A DNA stretch of 64,000 nt from the NCBI GenBank assembly GCA_029246545.1, contig JAQWMX010000022.1, positions 54,935-118,934 on the forward strand, written 5' to 3'. The stretch comes from Gammaproteobacteria bacterium (GTDB lineage: Bacteria; Pseudomonadota; Gammaproteobacteria; Pseudomonadales; Pseudohongiellaceae). This document shows positions 44,946-53,731 of the stretch, piece after piece (within the stretch, counting starts at the first letter, position 1; every line of letters begins with the position of its first letter). The notes beneath the pieces are model-generated. The model saw only the letters and a list, made by a program, of their open reading frames with translations. It did not search any database and was not told the origin of the DNA. The translations under genes were made by a program, and so were the position numbers.

Positions 44946-45994
44946 TTGAATTGCAATGGCCATGGATTTTTATCCTATTACCACTACCCTATTTTATTAA
45001 TCGCCTTATGCCTCGAGCCGAAATTATTGAAGCTCCACTTTTTGTGCCTTTTTTTACTTCATTCAAATCAGTCGTTAGTGCTAGTCCCAGATTAGGAAGT
45101 CGCAGCATAATTCTTTCATTGCTGGCATTACTCTGCTGGTTATTATTGGTAGTGGCCGCCAGTCAACCACAATGGGTTGGAGAACCTGTGCTGCTCCCAA
45201 CTACAGGCCGTGATTTGATGCTATCTGTCGATATTTCCGGCAGCATGGAAGCTCAGGATATTCAGTTAGAAGGACGTAACGCCACCCGTCTAGAGGTCGT
45301 TAAGTCGGTTGTAGGAGATTTTGTAGAAAGACGTACCGGTGATCGCTTAGGGTTGATTTTATTTGCAGCCAGAGCCTACACACAAGCTCCTCTTACCTTT
45401 GATAGAGAGACTGTCGGCATACTCTTAGAAGAAGCTGAAATTGGTATCATTGAAGAAAATGCCACTGCCATAGGTGATGCGATTGGGCTTGGTGTGCGGC
45501 ATTTACGTGAGCGACCAGAATCCAGTCGTATTTTGATTTTGCTTACTGACGGAGTCAATAACGCCGGCCAAGTGTCCCCATTGCAAGCTGGAGAACTTGC
45601 CGAACGTGAAGGTATTCGCATCTACACCATCGGCATAGGTGCTGAAAGTGCAGCTCGTTCTTCTATTTTCAGTTCAAGAGCAGTGAACCCATCTGCTGAC
45701 CTCGATGAAGAAACATTAACTCAGATTGCTGTAAATACTGGAGGTCAATATTTTAGGGCTCGCAATATAGAAGAATTGGAACAAATTTATGCTGTGCTAG
45801 ATGAACTGGAACCAGTAGAACAAGAAGACGAAACCTTTCGCCCAACTATTTCTCTGTTTTATTGGCCATTAGGTCTGTGTTTATTTATAAGCTTCCTCAT
45901 TGCTTTAAGTAGATTGCCAGCCTTAATTCCCCGGAAAAAGTCATTAGCAAACTCGATACCTATTGAAGAAAGCAATAGTCTATGGCAAAAGTAA
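44942..45994 (+). CDS. batA: VWA-domain membrane protein, BatA type
   Basis: The 350-residue protein has two N-terminal transmembrane segments (FILLPLPYFINRLM; IILSLLALLCWLLLVVAAS), a periplasmic or cytoplasmic von Willebrand A domain with an intact MIDAS (MLSVDISGSMEAQD near residue 91; ILILLTDGVNNAG near residue 197), and a C-terminal helix (FYWPLGLCLFISFLIAL). The start is GTG overlapping the previous stop as GTGA. Metal-dependent protein-protein interaction is inferred from the MIDAS. Confidence 0.87.
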   Translation: MIELQWPWIFILLPLPYFINRLMPRAEIIEAPLFVPFFTSFKSVVSASPRLGSRSIILSLLALLCWLLLVVAASQPQWVGEPVLLPTTGRDLMLSVDISGSMEAQDIQLEGRNATRLEVVKSVVGDFVERRTGDRLGLILFAARAYTQAPLTFDRETVGILLEEAEIGIIEENATAIGDAIGLGVRHLRERPESSRILILLTDGVNNAGQVSPLQAGELAEREGIRIYTIGIGAESAARSSIFSSRAVNPSADLDEETLTQIAVNTGGQYFRARNIEELEQIYAVLDELEPVEQEDETFRPTISLFYWPLGLCLFISFLIALSRLPALIPRKKSLANSIPIEESNSLWQK

Positions 45995-46001
45995 AAGTTA
46001 A

Positions 46002-47795
46002 ATGGATCTTATGCTGACATTTATAGAAAATTTTCATTTTCTAAGACCTCTTTTTTTAGTGGGGCTGATTCCGGCTGTCATCCTTGTAGCCGCTTTGGGT
46101 TTCCTTCATTCACGCAACTCTAATTGGCATAAAAGTATCGATCCTTCCTTGTTACCCTTCTTACTAGAACAAAATACTCGCTCCAGGCAACACTTGCCTT
46201 TATATGGTCTATTGAGCATCTGGGTACTTTCCATTATCGCTTTAGCCGGCCCTGTCTGGCAGCAGATACCTTCCCCAATACAAGAACGCGAAGACGCGAT
46301 GGTTATAGTGCAGGATCTCTCTTTATCAATGTATGCCACTGATTTAAACCCGAGCAGACTAGTTCGATCTAAACGTAAAATCATAGACATCCTAAATAGT
46401 CGCAAAGAAGAAGGCCAAACGGCACTGGTAGTTTATGCTGGCAGCGCACATACCGTTACACCTTTAACTGATGATATAGCCACCATCAGTAATATGATTT
46501 CTGCACTGGACCCAAATATTATGCCGCTGCTTGGTAGTAATCCAGAAAGAGGCATTCGACTAGCTATTGAGTTATTAGAGAATGCCCAACTAAATGAAGC
46601 TAAAATTATGCTGATAACTGACGGTATTAATAGTGCAGACTTAAGCGGTATCAGAGAAGTATTAAATGAAACCTTACATAGTTTAGTGATTTTAGGTGTA
46701 GGCACAGAAGAAGGAGCGCCAATTCCTACCAATGATGGATTTTTGCGGGATCAAAATAATGCCATTGTTATCCCAAGCCTCAACAGCGGTTTATTGCAGG
46801 AATTAGTCGACTCTGTAAACGGACGTTATGCCGATATTGTCTTATCAGATAACGATATTGATTTTCTACTTGAGCAAACATTGCTCGATCAAACCCGTAA
46901 TTTAAGAGATGTAGACCAGGAATTTGACACATGGGCAGAAACCGGACCCTGGCTCCTATTATTGGCTTTACCTTTAGCAGCTTTAGCTTTCCGTCGTGGT
47001 TGGCTACTTAGTATTTGCCTATTGTTTTTGATCAACCCTCAACAACAAGCCAATGCTCAATCTTGGCAGGGTTTATGGGCGAATAAAAACCAACAAGGCA
47101 CTAAGGCATTTACTACGGGAGAGTTCGATAACGCTGCGGGTCTATTTATTGATGGAAACTGGCGAGCAGCTTCATTTTATCGAAACGGGGATTATCAAGC
47201 AGCACTAAATGAACTGAACGCTCAAGCAGGTATAGGCGCTGACTACAACAAAGGCAATGCCCTAGCTAGGTTGGAACGCTACCAGGAGGCTATTAATGCT
47301 TATGATACTGTTTTGGAAATAGAACCCGACCATGCTGATGCACTATTCAATAAAGCCATCGTGCAAAATTTATTACAAGAGCAGGAACAGATGCAGACTG
47401 ATGACCCGCAAGAAGGTGAACAAGGCGAACAAAGTGAGTCTGAACAAAGCCAGTCAGAACAGCAGCAAAATCAAGATCAAGCACAACAAAATGAACAAGA
47501 TCAGGAAAATTCTGAGCAAAATCCGGAACAACAAGAAGAATCAGAAGTAACAGATTCGGATGCTGGTCAGGAACAAGAGAATGAAGAAGAACAAGAAGGG
47601 CCTGATCCAGAAACAGCTCAGACACAGGATTCAGCTGAGGAAGAACAAGCAATGCAGCAATGGTTGGGCCGAATTGAAGATGACCCAGGGGAGTTACTTA
47701 GAAATAAATTCCGCTATCAAACTCAACAATTACTCTATGAGCAACTGCAAAACCCCGGGAATTTAAGCTCTGGAGAGGCTGATCAGATATGGTAA
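46002..47795 (+). CDS. VWA-TPR fusion protein, BatB-BatC type
   Basis: 597 residues combine a BatB-like half and a BatC-like half. The first has transmembrane helices near 15-35 and 65-85, a MIDAS in VIVQDLSLSMYATDLNPSR near residue 104 and ITDGINSADLSG, and a helix pair near 305-345. The second half has TPR repeats (~375-460, KGNALARLERYQEAINAYDT) followed by ~110 residues almost entirely Gln/Glu/Asp/Ser, ending in a short ordered segment (RNKFRYQTQQLLYEQLQ). In Bacteroides-type operons these are separate genes. It is 7 bp after batA and overlaps batD by 7 bp. Confidence 0.85.
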   Translation: MDLMLTFIENFHFLRPLFLVGLIPAVILVAALGFLHSRNSNWHKSIDPSLLPFLLEQNTRSRQHLPLYGLLSIWVLSIIALAGPVWQQIPSPIQEREDAMVIVQDLSLSMYATDLNPSRLVRSKRKIIDILNSRKEEGQTALVVYAGSAHTVTPLTDDIATISNMISALDPNIMPLLGSNPERGIRLAIELLENAQLNEAKIMLITDGINSADLSGIREVLNETLHSLVILGVGTEEGAPIPTNDGFLRDQNNAIVIPSLNSGLLQELVDSVNGRYADIVLSDNDIDFLLEQTLLDQTRNLRDVDQEFDTWAETGPWLLLLALPLAALAFRRGWLLSICLLFLINPQQQANAQSWQGLWANKNQQGTKAFTTGEFDNAAGLFIDGNWRAASFYRNGDYQAALNELNAQAGIGADYNKGNALARLERYQEAINAYDTVLEIEPDHADALFNKAIVQNLLQEQEQMQTDDPQEGEQGEQSESEQSQSEQQQNQDQAQQNEQDQENSEQNPEQQEESEVTDSDAGQEQENEEEQEGPDPETAQTQDSAEEEQAMQQWLGRIEDDPGELLRNKFRYQTQQLLYEQLQNPGNLSSGEADQIW

Positions 47796-49534
47796 ACCGC
47801 TTAGCCCTATTTTTATTTCTTCTTCCCTTGTATGCCATAGCGCAGGATGGTCTGCTAAGCACCTATGTCGATAGAACTGAAGTTTCTATCAATGATGTCT
47901 TCACACTCACGCTTCGTGTTAACTCTGAGTTACGTGGCTCTAGACCTGATATAAATAGTTTGCAGCAAAATTTTGAAATCATTGGTAGTAGCGAAAGAAA
48001 TAGTTTCACTTCTATTAATGGCGTTTCTGAACAGTGGTCAGAATATCGTATTTCACTACGGCCACGATCTACTGGCACCTTGTCTATACCGGCATTTCGC
48101 GTGGGCAATGAAGTTACCAGGCCTATTGCTATTACTGTAGCTGATGCAATCCAAAATCCAGTCAGTACTGATGATTTTTTTCTCACATCAACTGTCAGTA
48201 AAGAAAATATTTATGTGCAGGAACAACTACTTTATACAGTAAAAATATATTTTTCTGTGCCCTTCGATCAAGGTGCACAACTAGGCGCGCCAGAAGCTCA
48301 AAATGCAGTAATACAACAATTAGGCAATGACATCAGTGCACAGGAAGTTATCGATGGGTTACGCTACAACGTCATTGAAAGACGCTTTGTAATATTCCCC
48401 CAAAGCAGCGGCTCACTTAGAATCTCACCCATAAACTTTACAGCAACTGTGGGGCGTCGGCGTACTGGTAGTATCTTCTCAGGACAGATGACTGGTGGCC
48501 GCGCTATTAGTCTTAACAGCGATGTTCACCTCCTTACCGTGCAAGCTAAACCAGATAGTTATCCGATTGATGCAACCTGGTTGCCTTCTAGTAACCTTGT
48601 ACTTGAAGAAAACTGGAGTAGTAGTTTACAAGGGTTGGAAACCGGAGAGGCTATTACTCGAAATCTCAGAGTGCGTGCAGAAGGCTTAAGTAGCTCTCTA
48701 CTACCTGATATTCAATATACTGAAACAGAAATACTAAAATTCTATCCCGACCAACCTAGCCGCGAAGATTTAGCCAATCAAAATGGAGTCACTGGAATTC
48801 GTTCACAAAGCACTGCAATAGTAGCAACGGAAGGTGGGGACTTAATTATTCCAAGCATAGAAATACCCTGGTGGAACACTTTAACTGACAGTCTAGAATA
48901 CGCGACTTTAGCAGAACGAACCTTGAGTATATTGCCAGGGTCAACGCCATTAACTGAACAGACTCTTGAATCAAGTACTGAAGACACAGAGCTATTGGAA
49001 AATACACTAGAGCAGAGCAGCCAGCAAATTGATAAAGCTTTTTACTGGATACTCGCCACCAGCATATTCGCCATTGCTTGGCTCTACAGCACTCTTATGT
49101 GGTATCGCAGCAAACTAACACTTAAACAGTTTGCTGCAGGAATAATATCTCCTTCAGTAGCAAAAAAAGAACTTACATCTTCAAATGATGATGTTAAAAA
49201 AATTAATGTGAACACTGCCTTTCTTGCATTTCAACAAGCATGTAAAAAAAGTACTTTGCCTGAAATCAGACAAGCACTATTAACTTGGGCGCGCTTATAC
49301 TTTATCGATAATGAAATTATTACTTTAGCTAAGCTAAGGCAGTACTTTGAAAAAACAGATTTGCAGGTTATCCTAAATGAGTTGGAATATTCTCTTTATA
49401 GTTCTGATTCAGATAAACAACAGTTCCAAACTCAGCTTTTATTAAAAGAAATTAAGAAGCTAAACAAGCGGCCCTTTTCTCCGAAAAGTAAAGCGGCCGA
49501 GCATTATGCTCTACCGCCTCTTTATAAAAATTAA
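47789..49534 (+). CDS. batD: BatD-family protein
   Basis: The 581-residue exported protein has a signal peptide (LALFLFLLPLYAIAQDG), a long extracytoplasmic region of immunoglobulin-like beta repeats beginning LLSTYVDRTEVSINDVFTLT, characteristic of BatD (oxygen-tolerance) proteins, one transmembrane helix near 415-435 (AFYWILATSIFAIAWLYSTL) and a cytoplasmic tail of ~130 residues. It closes the moxR-DUF58-DUF4381-batA-batBC-batD operon. Role at the envelope is inferred from the family. Confidence 0.86.
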   Translation: MVNRLALFLFLLPLYAIAQDGLLSTYVDRTEVSINDVFTLTLRVNSELRGSRPDINSLQQNFEIIGSSERNSFTSINGVSEQWSEYRISLRPRSTGTLSIPAFRVGNEVTRPIAITVADAIQNPVSTDDFFLTSTVSKENIYVQEQLLYTVKIYFSVPFDQGAQLGAPEAQNAVIQQLGNDISAQEVIDGLRYNVIERRFVIFPQSSGSLRISPINFTATVGRRRTGSIFSGQMTGGRAISLNSDVHLLTVQAKPDSYPIDATWLPSSNLVLEENWSSSLQGLETGEAITRNLRVRAEGLSSSLLPDIQYTETEILKFYPDQPSREDLANQNGVTGIRSQSTAIVATEGGDLIIPSIEIPWWNTLTDSLEYATLAERTLSILPGSTPLTEQTLESSTEDTELLENTLEQSSQQIDKAFYWILATSIFAIAWLYSTLMWYRSKLTLKQFAAGIISPSVAKKELTSSNDDVKKINVNTAFLAFQQACKKSTLPEIRQALLTWARLYFIDNEIITLAKLRQYFEKTDLQVILNELEYSLYSSDSDKQQFQTQLLLKEIKKLNKRPFSPKSKAAEHYALPPLYKN

Positions 49535-49548
49535 TCGTAGGATTGCTT

Positions 49549-49577
49549 GCTAATAGAATTTAGCTATTCTTATTAGC
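49549..49577. terminator. Hairpin between convergent batD and hsp20
   Basis: GCTAATA + GAAT (49549-49559) pairs with ATTC + TATTAGC (49566-49577), one bulged T, 6-nt loop. It fills the 43-bp gap between the two stop codons and could serve both strands. No T-tract follows. Confidence 0.4.
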
Positions 49578-50030
49578 TCATGCAGATTTTAAGAAGCCTT
49601 GTTTAGATTTCTCATTAATAGAAATTCTTCTTGGTTTCATAGCTTCTGGAATTTCTCTCACCAATTCGACATGTAATAAACCATTATTCATAGTCGCAGA
49701 TACAACCTGGACATGATCTTCAAGTCTAAACTGACGTTTAAAATCACGCTCAGCAATGCCTTGATGGAGATAGTTCCGTTCGTCTTCATTGCTAATTTTA
49801 CTAGCAGCAATAGTTAACACATTATCTTCAACTTCGACGTTAATCTCGTTTTCTTCGAAACCAGCAACTGCCATACTAATCCGGTACTTATCTGCATCAA
49901 GCAGCTCAATATTATAAGGCGGATAGGCTGATTGCGAGCGTTCAGATGCGCTAACATTATCCAGCAAATTAGCTAGATGATCGAAGCCAATAGTTGAACG
50001 GTATAAAGGTGAAAAATCAAAAGTAGTCAT
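49578..50030 (-). CDS. Small heat-shock protein Hsp20 (IbpA-like)
   Basis: The 150-residue ATP-independent holdase opens with TTFDFSPLYRSTIGFDHLANLL as in IbpA/IbpB, has the alpha-crystallin domain at ~35-125 (YRISMAVAGFEENEINVEVE; YLHQGIAERDFKRQFRLED) and a C-terminal extension with an I-x-I-type motif in RRISINE. It is preceded by a sigma32-like promoter and a hairpin at the predicted 5' end of its mRNA. GAGG precedes the ATG by about 8 nt. Confidence 0.93.
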   Translation of the reverse strand: MTTFDFSPLYRSTIGFDHLANLLDNVSASERSQSAYPPYNIELLDADKYRISMAVAGFEENEINVEVEDNVLTIAASKISNEDERNYLHQGIAERDFKRQFRLEDHVQVVSATMNNGLLHVELVREIPEAMKPRRISINEKSKQGFLKSA

Positions 50031-50086
50031 AGTTATATCCTCATTAAGCGATAATAAAGTTTGTCCGTTCTAATGAACCTGACGCT

Positions 50087-50116
50087 AAATGTGAAGCTCA
50101 TTGAGCCTTCACATTT
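50087..50116 (-). promoter_or_regulatory. Stable hairpin at the 5' end of the hsp20 leader
   Basis: AAATGTGAA...TTCACATTT (9-bp outer stem) plus GCTC/GAGC inner stem, 3-nt loop and one bulge. It begins ~7 nt downstream of the predicted -10 box, so it would form the extreme 5' end of the transcript, ~57 nt before the start codon. It does not cover the ribosome site, so a classical thermometer is not shown; 5'-end protection is an alternative. Confidence 0.45.
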
Positions 50117-50122
50117 ATATAA

Positions 50123-50148
50123 CTATGGTTGATTTATTATTTTTCAAG
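50123..50148 (-). promoter_or_regulatory. Sigma32-like heat-shock promoter for hsp20
   Basis: Minus strand: CTTGAAA (50148-50142), 13 bp, CCATAG (50128-50123). The -35 is an exact match to the sigma32 consensus CTTGAAA and the -10 resembles CCCCATnT in its CCAT core. Position upstream of an Hsp20 gene supports it. Confidence 0.5.
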
Positions 50149-50168
50149 AGGGCTTAACAAAAAAGACA

Positions 50169-50402
50169 CTAACTTGGACTTATAAAAGTAAATCGAGGCG
50201 TTTTTTGTCCATCAAGTTCAATTTCTTCGGTAAACATACTGAGCGGTCTAACCCAATAACCGCCATCACCATAAAGAGGCACATACAGAACCATAAGCTC
50301 CTTCGTTTCGGAATCTTTAGCGAAACCAAGGACACTGTATTCTTTACCTTTATAATGACGGTAAAGGCCTAAAGGAATCAATGTAGATAAACTATTCGAC
50401 AT
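50169..50402 (-). CDS. DUF1653 domain protein
   Basis: A 77-residue protein fits the DUF1653 family: GLYRHYKGKEYSVLGFAKDS near residue 12, a VLYVPLYG segment near residue 40 and YWVRPLSMFTEEIELDGQK. The family is widespread and uncharacterised, with a compact beta fold expected. It lies 35 bp downstream of the TgpA-like fragment and upstream of the hsp20 promoter. Confidence 0.85.
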   Translation of the reverse strand: MSNSLSTLIPLGLYRHYKGKEYSVLGFAKDSETKELMVLYVPLYGDGGYWVRPLSMFTEEIELDGQKTPRFTFISPS

Positions 50403-50437
50403 AGTTTTTTATTTGCTTAATGCCTAATTTAAAATTT

Positions 50438-50920
50438 TCAATAAAGTAACATATGAAACTGTCTGATTTTATTTTTGAACTCTCTCACATTGTCCTCATT
50501 GCTTAACAGTTCAGGCTTTTTGTATACCAGTTCAATGTACTTGTCCGTTATTTCGCGCATTTGCTGAGCCCACCCCGGCTTTGCATCACTAAGACGATCG
50601 TAAAACTCCAAGGGAGTTTCCCCTTTTTCGCGCATAAAACCATGCTTAGCAAGCCCTTCACAATAACCTATATACAAATCAGTAGCAGGATGCAGCTCTT
50701 TATTGCTGGGTCTGCGTAAAACAAAAAAGACCATGACTGAAATTGAAAAAAAGATAAAACTTAAAGCACTAATTATAATTTTCTCTTTAGTAACTTCTTG
50801 GAAAAAACTACTAAAAAAAGCAAACTGCATACCCTGGTCATAATTCAACACAAAACGATTCCAGCTATAATCTATCATCTCTAGACGATAACGCAGTGCA
50901 TAACTACTAAACCGTCCCAC
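50438..50920 (-). pseudogene. Orphan C-terminal fragment of a TgpA-type transglutaminase membrane protein
   Basis: 160 residues match only the C-terminal part of TgpA (DUF3488-transglutaminase-DUF4129). RYRLEMIDYSWNRFVLNYDQ is the conserved post-transglutaminase segment, followed by a transmembrane helix (IIISALSFIFFSISVMVFFVL) and the DUF4129 tail (LAKHGFMREKGETPLEFYDR). The N-terminal membrane domain and the transglutaminase catalytic domain are absent, and an in-frame TAA directly precedes the GTG at 50920. In relatives TgpA sits with moxR and DUF58; here the moxR operon lacks it and this piece lies 1 kb past its end on the other strand. Either a remnant or a free-standing small membrane protein. 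Confidence 0.7.
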
Positions 50921-50989
50921 TTAACTTAACTACTCTCACTACATAGAAAACAGTTTCGACAACAATGTCGAACTTACTATTCATGCTTT

Positions 50990-52525
50990 TTAATTATTAT
51001 GCAGCCCTAAAACTTCTTCATCTTGGCTTGCCGGCTGCAACATTTTTCTATCACTTGTTTTAGTTTTCTTAGCCCGATCATTACGTATATTTTCTAGTTC
51101 TTCCAGATACTCTTTGGACACATCTTTAGTTACATATTTACCATTAAAAACAGAGCACTCAAAATCCATTGGCAATAAACTGCCTTCAGCACAAGAGGCA
51201 ATAAGATCCTCTAAGTCTTGGAAAACCAACCAGTCTGCACCAATTAAATTTTGCACTTCCTCAACAGTTTTGTCGTGCGCAATTAATTCACTCACTGCCG
51301 GCATATCAATACCATACACATTCGGGTAGCGTACAGGAGGAGCAGCAGAACAGAAATAAACCTTTTTAGCGCCCGCATCACGTGCCATTTCAATAATTTG
51401 GCCACTCGTAGTACCACGCACAATAGAATCATCAACTAATAATACATTTTTATCTTGAAACTCCAATGGCGTTGCATTGAGCTTTTGCTTAACGGATTTT
51501 TTTCGTTGGCTTTGGCCCGGCATAATAAAAGTACGACCGATATAACGATTTTTGACAAATCCTTCACGATACTTTACGCCTAAAGAATTCGCCAATTCTA
51601 CAGCTGAAGTACGACTGGTGTCTGGGATAGGAATCACAACATCGATATCGTGATCGGGACGCTCCCTTTTAATCTTCTCTGCTAGTTTTTCGCCCATTCG
51701 TAATCGAGATTTATAGACAGATATTCCATCCATGAGAGAATCGGGACGAGCAAAATATACATGTTCGAAGATACAAGGGTTTAGAGCGACTTCATCAGCA
51801 CATATTTTAGTTTTGAGATTACCTTCGTGATCTATGTAAACAGCTTCACCGGGAGCCACATCTCTAATTAATTTAAAACCTTGAGAGTCTAGCGCTACAC
51901 TTTCAGAAGCCAGCATATATTCAACACCTTTGCGGGTCCGCTTTTCTCCGAAAACTAAAGGCCGAATACCATGCTTATCCCTGAAGCCTACGATGCCATA
52001 GCCTACTATCATTGCAATTGCCGCATAAGCACCACGACAACGATTATGCACCCCCCGAATCGCTGTAAAAACATCCGTAGCTGCTGGTTTAATTTTATTC
52101 AGTTTTTGTAACTCGTGAGCAAAAACATTAAGCAAGACTTCTGAATCAGAATCAGTATTTAGATGTCTGTGGTCCTCTTTAAAAATATCATCACTTAAAT
52201 CTCTAGCATTAGTTAAATTACCGTTATGTGCGAGACTAATTCCATAAGGAGAGTTCACATATAGAGGTTGTGCTTGAGCCGGACCGGAACTTCCTGCTGT
52301 GGGATAGCGAACATGTCCAATTCCCATGTTGCCAGTCAGGTTTCTCATGTGACTAGAACGGAAAACATCACGCACAAGCCCATTGTCTTTGCGTAGATTT
52401 AATTTGCCATGTTCACTAGTAACAATTCCAGCAGCATCCTGACCACGATGTTGCAAAACAGTTAGGCTGTCATACAAAGTCAAATTTACATTCGACTTAC
52501 CAACAATGCCAACTAATCCACACAT
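50990..52525 (-). CDS. purF: Amidophosphoribosyltransferase
   Basis: First committed step of purine synthesis: glutamine plus PRPP to phosphoribosylamine. Of 511 residues, [10 protein letters not shown] exposes the Cys nucleophile after Met removal. The N-terminal glutaminase domain includes [20 protein letters not shown] and [12 protein letters not shown], and the C-terminal phosphoribosyltransferase domain has [20 protein letters not shown] (PRPP-binding loop). Length matches E. coli PurF (505). It is downstream of cvpA by 55 bp, the conserved cvpA-purF pair. Confidence 0.96.
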   Translation of the reverse strand: MCGLVGIVGKSNVNLTLYDSLTVLQHRGQDAAGIVTSEHGKLNLRKDNGLVRDVFRSSHMRNLTGNMGIGHVRYPTAGSSGPAQAQPLYVNSPYGISLAHNGNLTNARDLSDDIFKEDHRHLNTDSDSEVLLNVFAHELQKLNKIKPAATDVFTAIRGVHNRCRGAYAAIAMIVGYGIVGFRDKHGIRPLVFGEKRTRKGVEYMLASESVALDSQGFKLIRDVAPGEAVYIDHEGNLKTKICADEVALNPCIFEHVYFARPDSLMDGISVYKSRLRMGEKLAEKIKRERPDHDIDVVIPIPDTSRTSAVELANSLGVKYREGFVKNRYIGRTFIMPGQSQRKKSVKQKLNATPLEFQDKNVLLVDDSIVRGTTSGQIIEMARDAGAKKVYFCSAAPPVRYPNVYGIDMPAVSELIAHDKTVEEVQNLIGADWLVFQDLEDLIASCAEGSLLPMDFECSVFNGKYVTKDVSKEYLEELENIRNDRAKKTKTSDRKMLQPASQDEEVLGLHNN

Positions 52526-52580
52526 GTTTTAACCCTCTTTATAAGCACCGCTTCTAGCCTTATTAAGCTGTTTAGCTCTC

Positions 52581-53135
52581 TCAAAGAATCTCCCCTATTG
52601 CCGCTGGATCAATCATAGCTGGATCGATCATAGTTGGGTCTATCAAAGTTGCATCTACTGCTGGAACAGTTAAGTCATAGTCCGCCATTATCGCTAGATT
52701 TTCTAAAACGATCATCATATAAGGTACAAAAATTGAATCTTGATACCACGGCTGACTAAACTCAAAAGGTGTCGTTAAAAATAAAACCAGTAAAACAATA
52801 ATCGTTCCGCGTAACACACCGAACAAAGAGCCAAGTGCTTTATCAACCCCTTTTAAGCCAATAGCAGTACTTAATTTAGACATGAAGTTACCGAGAAAAG
52901 CCCCAATAAACATCACCAATATGAATATAATGGCTGAAGCGAGTACTCTACGTACCGTGGCGTTATCAAGCATATTTATCATTAAGTCGGCCAATGGCGC
53001 GCTAAAAAATCCAGCGACAAAGACTGCTGTTATCCACGCCGCCAACGAAAAAGCTTCTTTTACCAAGCCGCGCCAAAGACCAAGCAGCATAGAAATAACT
53101 ATGATAATAAGGATACTGATATCAGCGACTGCCAC
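52581..53135 (-). CDS. cvpA: Colicin V production family membrane protein
   Basis: The 184-residue protein has four membrane helices. DISILIIIVISMLLGLWRGLVKEA is the CvpA opening (positions 5-28) and FSLAAWITAVFVAGF, ASAIIFILVMFIGAFLG and IIVLLVLFLTTPF follow. The C-terminus carries five-residue repeats of the type (L/M)IDP(T/A) before ending IGEIL, encoded by near-identical 15-bp units at ~52,600-52,655. It sits between the SPOR protein and purF as in many gammaproteobacteria. In Enterobacteriaceae CvpA is linked to envelope stress tolerance. Confidence 0.9.
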   Translation of the reverse strand: MAVADISILIIIVISMLLGLWRGLVKEAFSLAAWITAVFVAGFFSAPLADLMINMLDNATVRRVLASAIIFILVMFIGAFLGNFMSKLSTAIGLKGVDKALGSLFGVLRGTIIVLLVLFLTTPFEFSQPWYQDSIFVPYMMIVLENLAIMADYDLTVPAVDATLIDPTMIDPAMIDPAAIGEIL

Positions 53136-53149
53136 ACTTTCCCCAGTTC

Positions 53150-53731
53150 TTAGTTTTCTTCATTAATACCAAAGTCGACAATCAGCGCGTCAACATTAAA
53201 ACTATTTGAGAGTTCAACTCTTAACGATTCAGCTTCATTGCGTGTAACAACTGGCCCCACAAAAACAGCAATTAAATCGCCTTGAGAAGTCGGCATAGAA
53301 TCAGTGTATGCCCGGTAATTCTGACTTAAAAGATCTGTAATAAGTGCTTCAGCATTTGCGCCATCACCAAATAAACCAAGGCGAACACTCCAAGCCTGAG
53401 GTAAACCTTCAGAATCTAGCATTGGCAATTCTTCTATATTGACTTGATCTTCTCTACTGGTATTTACAGCAATGGCATCGACCACTTCCACAGCTTCATC
53501 TGCCACTGAGGGCACTTGAGGTTCAATAAAAATTCCATCAGTATCACTGAGCACTACAGGCCTTTGCGGTTCTATTTCTAGGGGTTCGGGGAAAGTTGGA
53601 GCGTTTGGAATTACTATGTTCATTTCGGGGGGAGAGACGCCTTCACCGTCCAATAAAATTGGAAGGAATATTATGGCAAGACAACCAAGCACTATTGCTC
53701 CTATCAATCTTTGTTTCATTGCTTGGCTCAA
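53150..53731 (-). CDS. SPOR-domain membrane protein (DedD-like)
   Basis: 193 residues comprise a short cytoplasmic start, one transmembrane helix (LIGAIVLGCLAIIFLPILLDG), a Pro/Glu-rich periplasmic linker and a C-terminal SPOR domain (AWSVRLGLFGDGANAEALIT; LIAVFVGPVVTRNEAESLR) that binds denuded septal glycan. Position between folC and cvpA supports DedD, a non-essential division protein. It overlaps folC by 4 nt. Confidence 0.87.
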   Translation of the reverse strand: MSQAMKQRLIGAIVLGCLAIIFLPILLDGEGVSPPEMNIVIPNAPTFPEPLEIEPQRPVVLSDTDGIFIEPQVPSVADEAVEVVDAIAVNTSREDQVNIEELPMLDSEGLPQAWSVRLGLFGDGANAEALITDLLSQNYRAYTDSMPTSQGDLIAVFVGPVVTRNEAESLRVELSNSFNVDALIVDFGINEEN

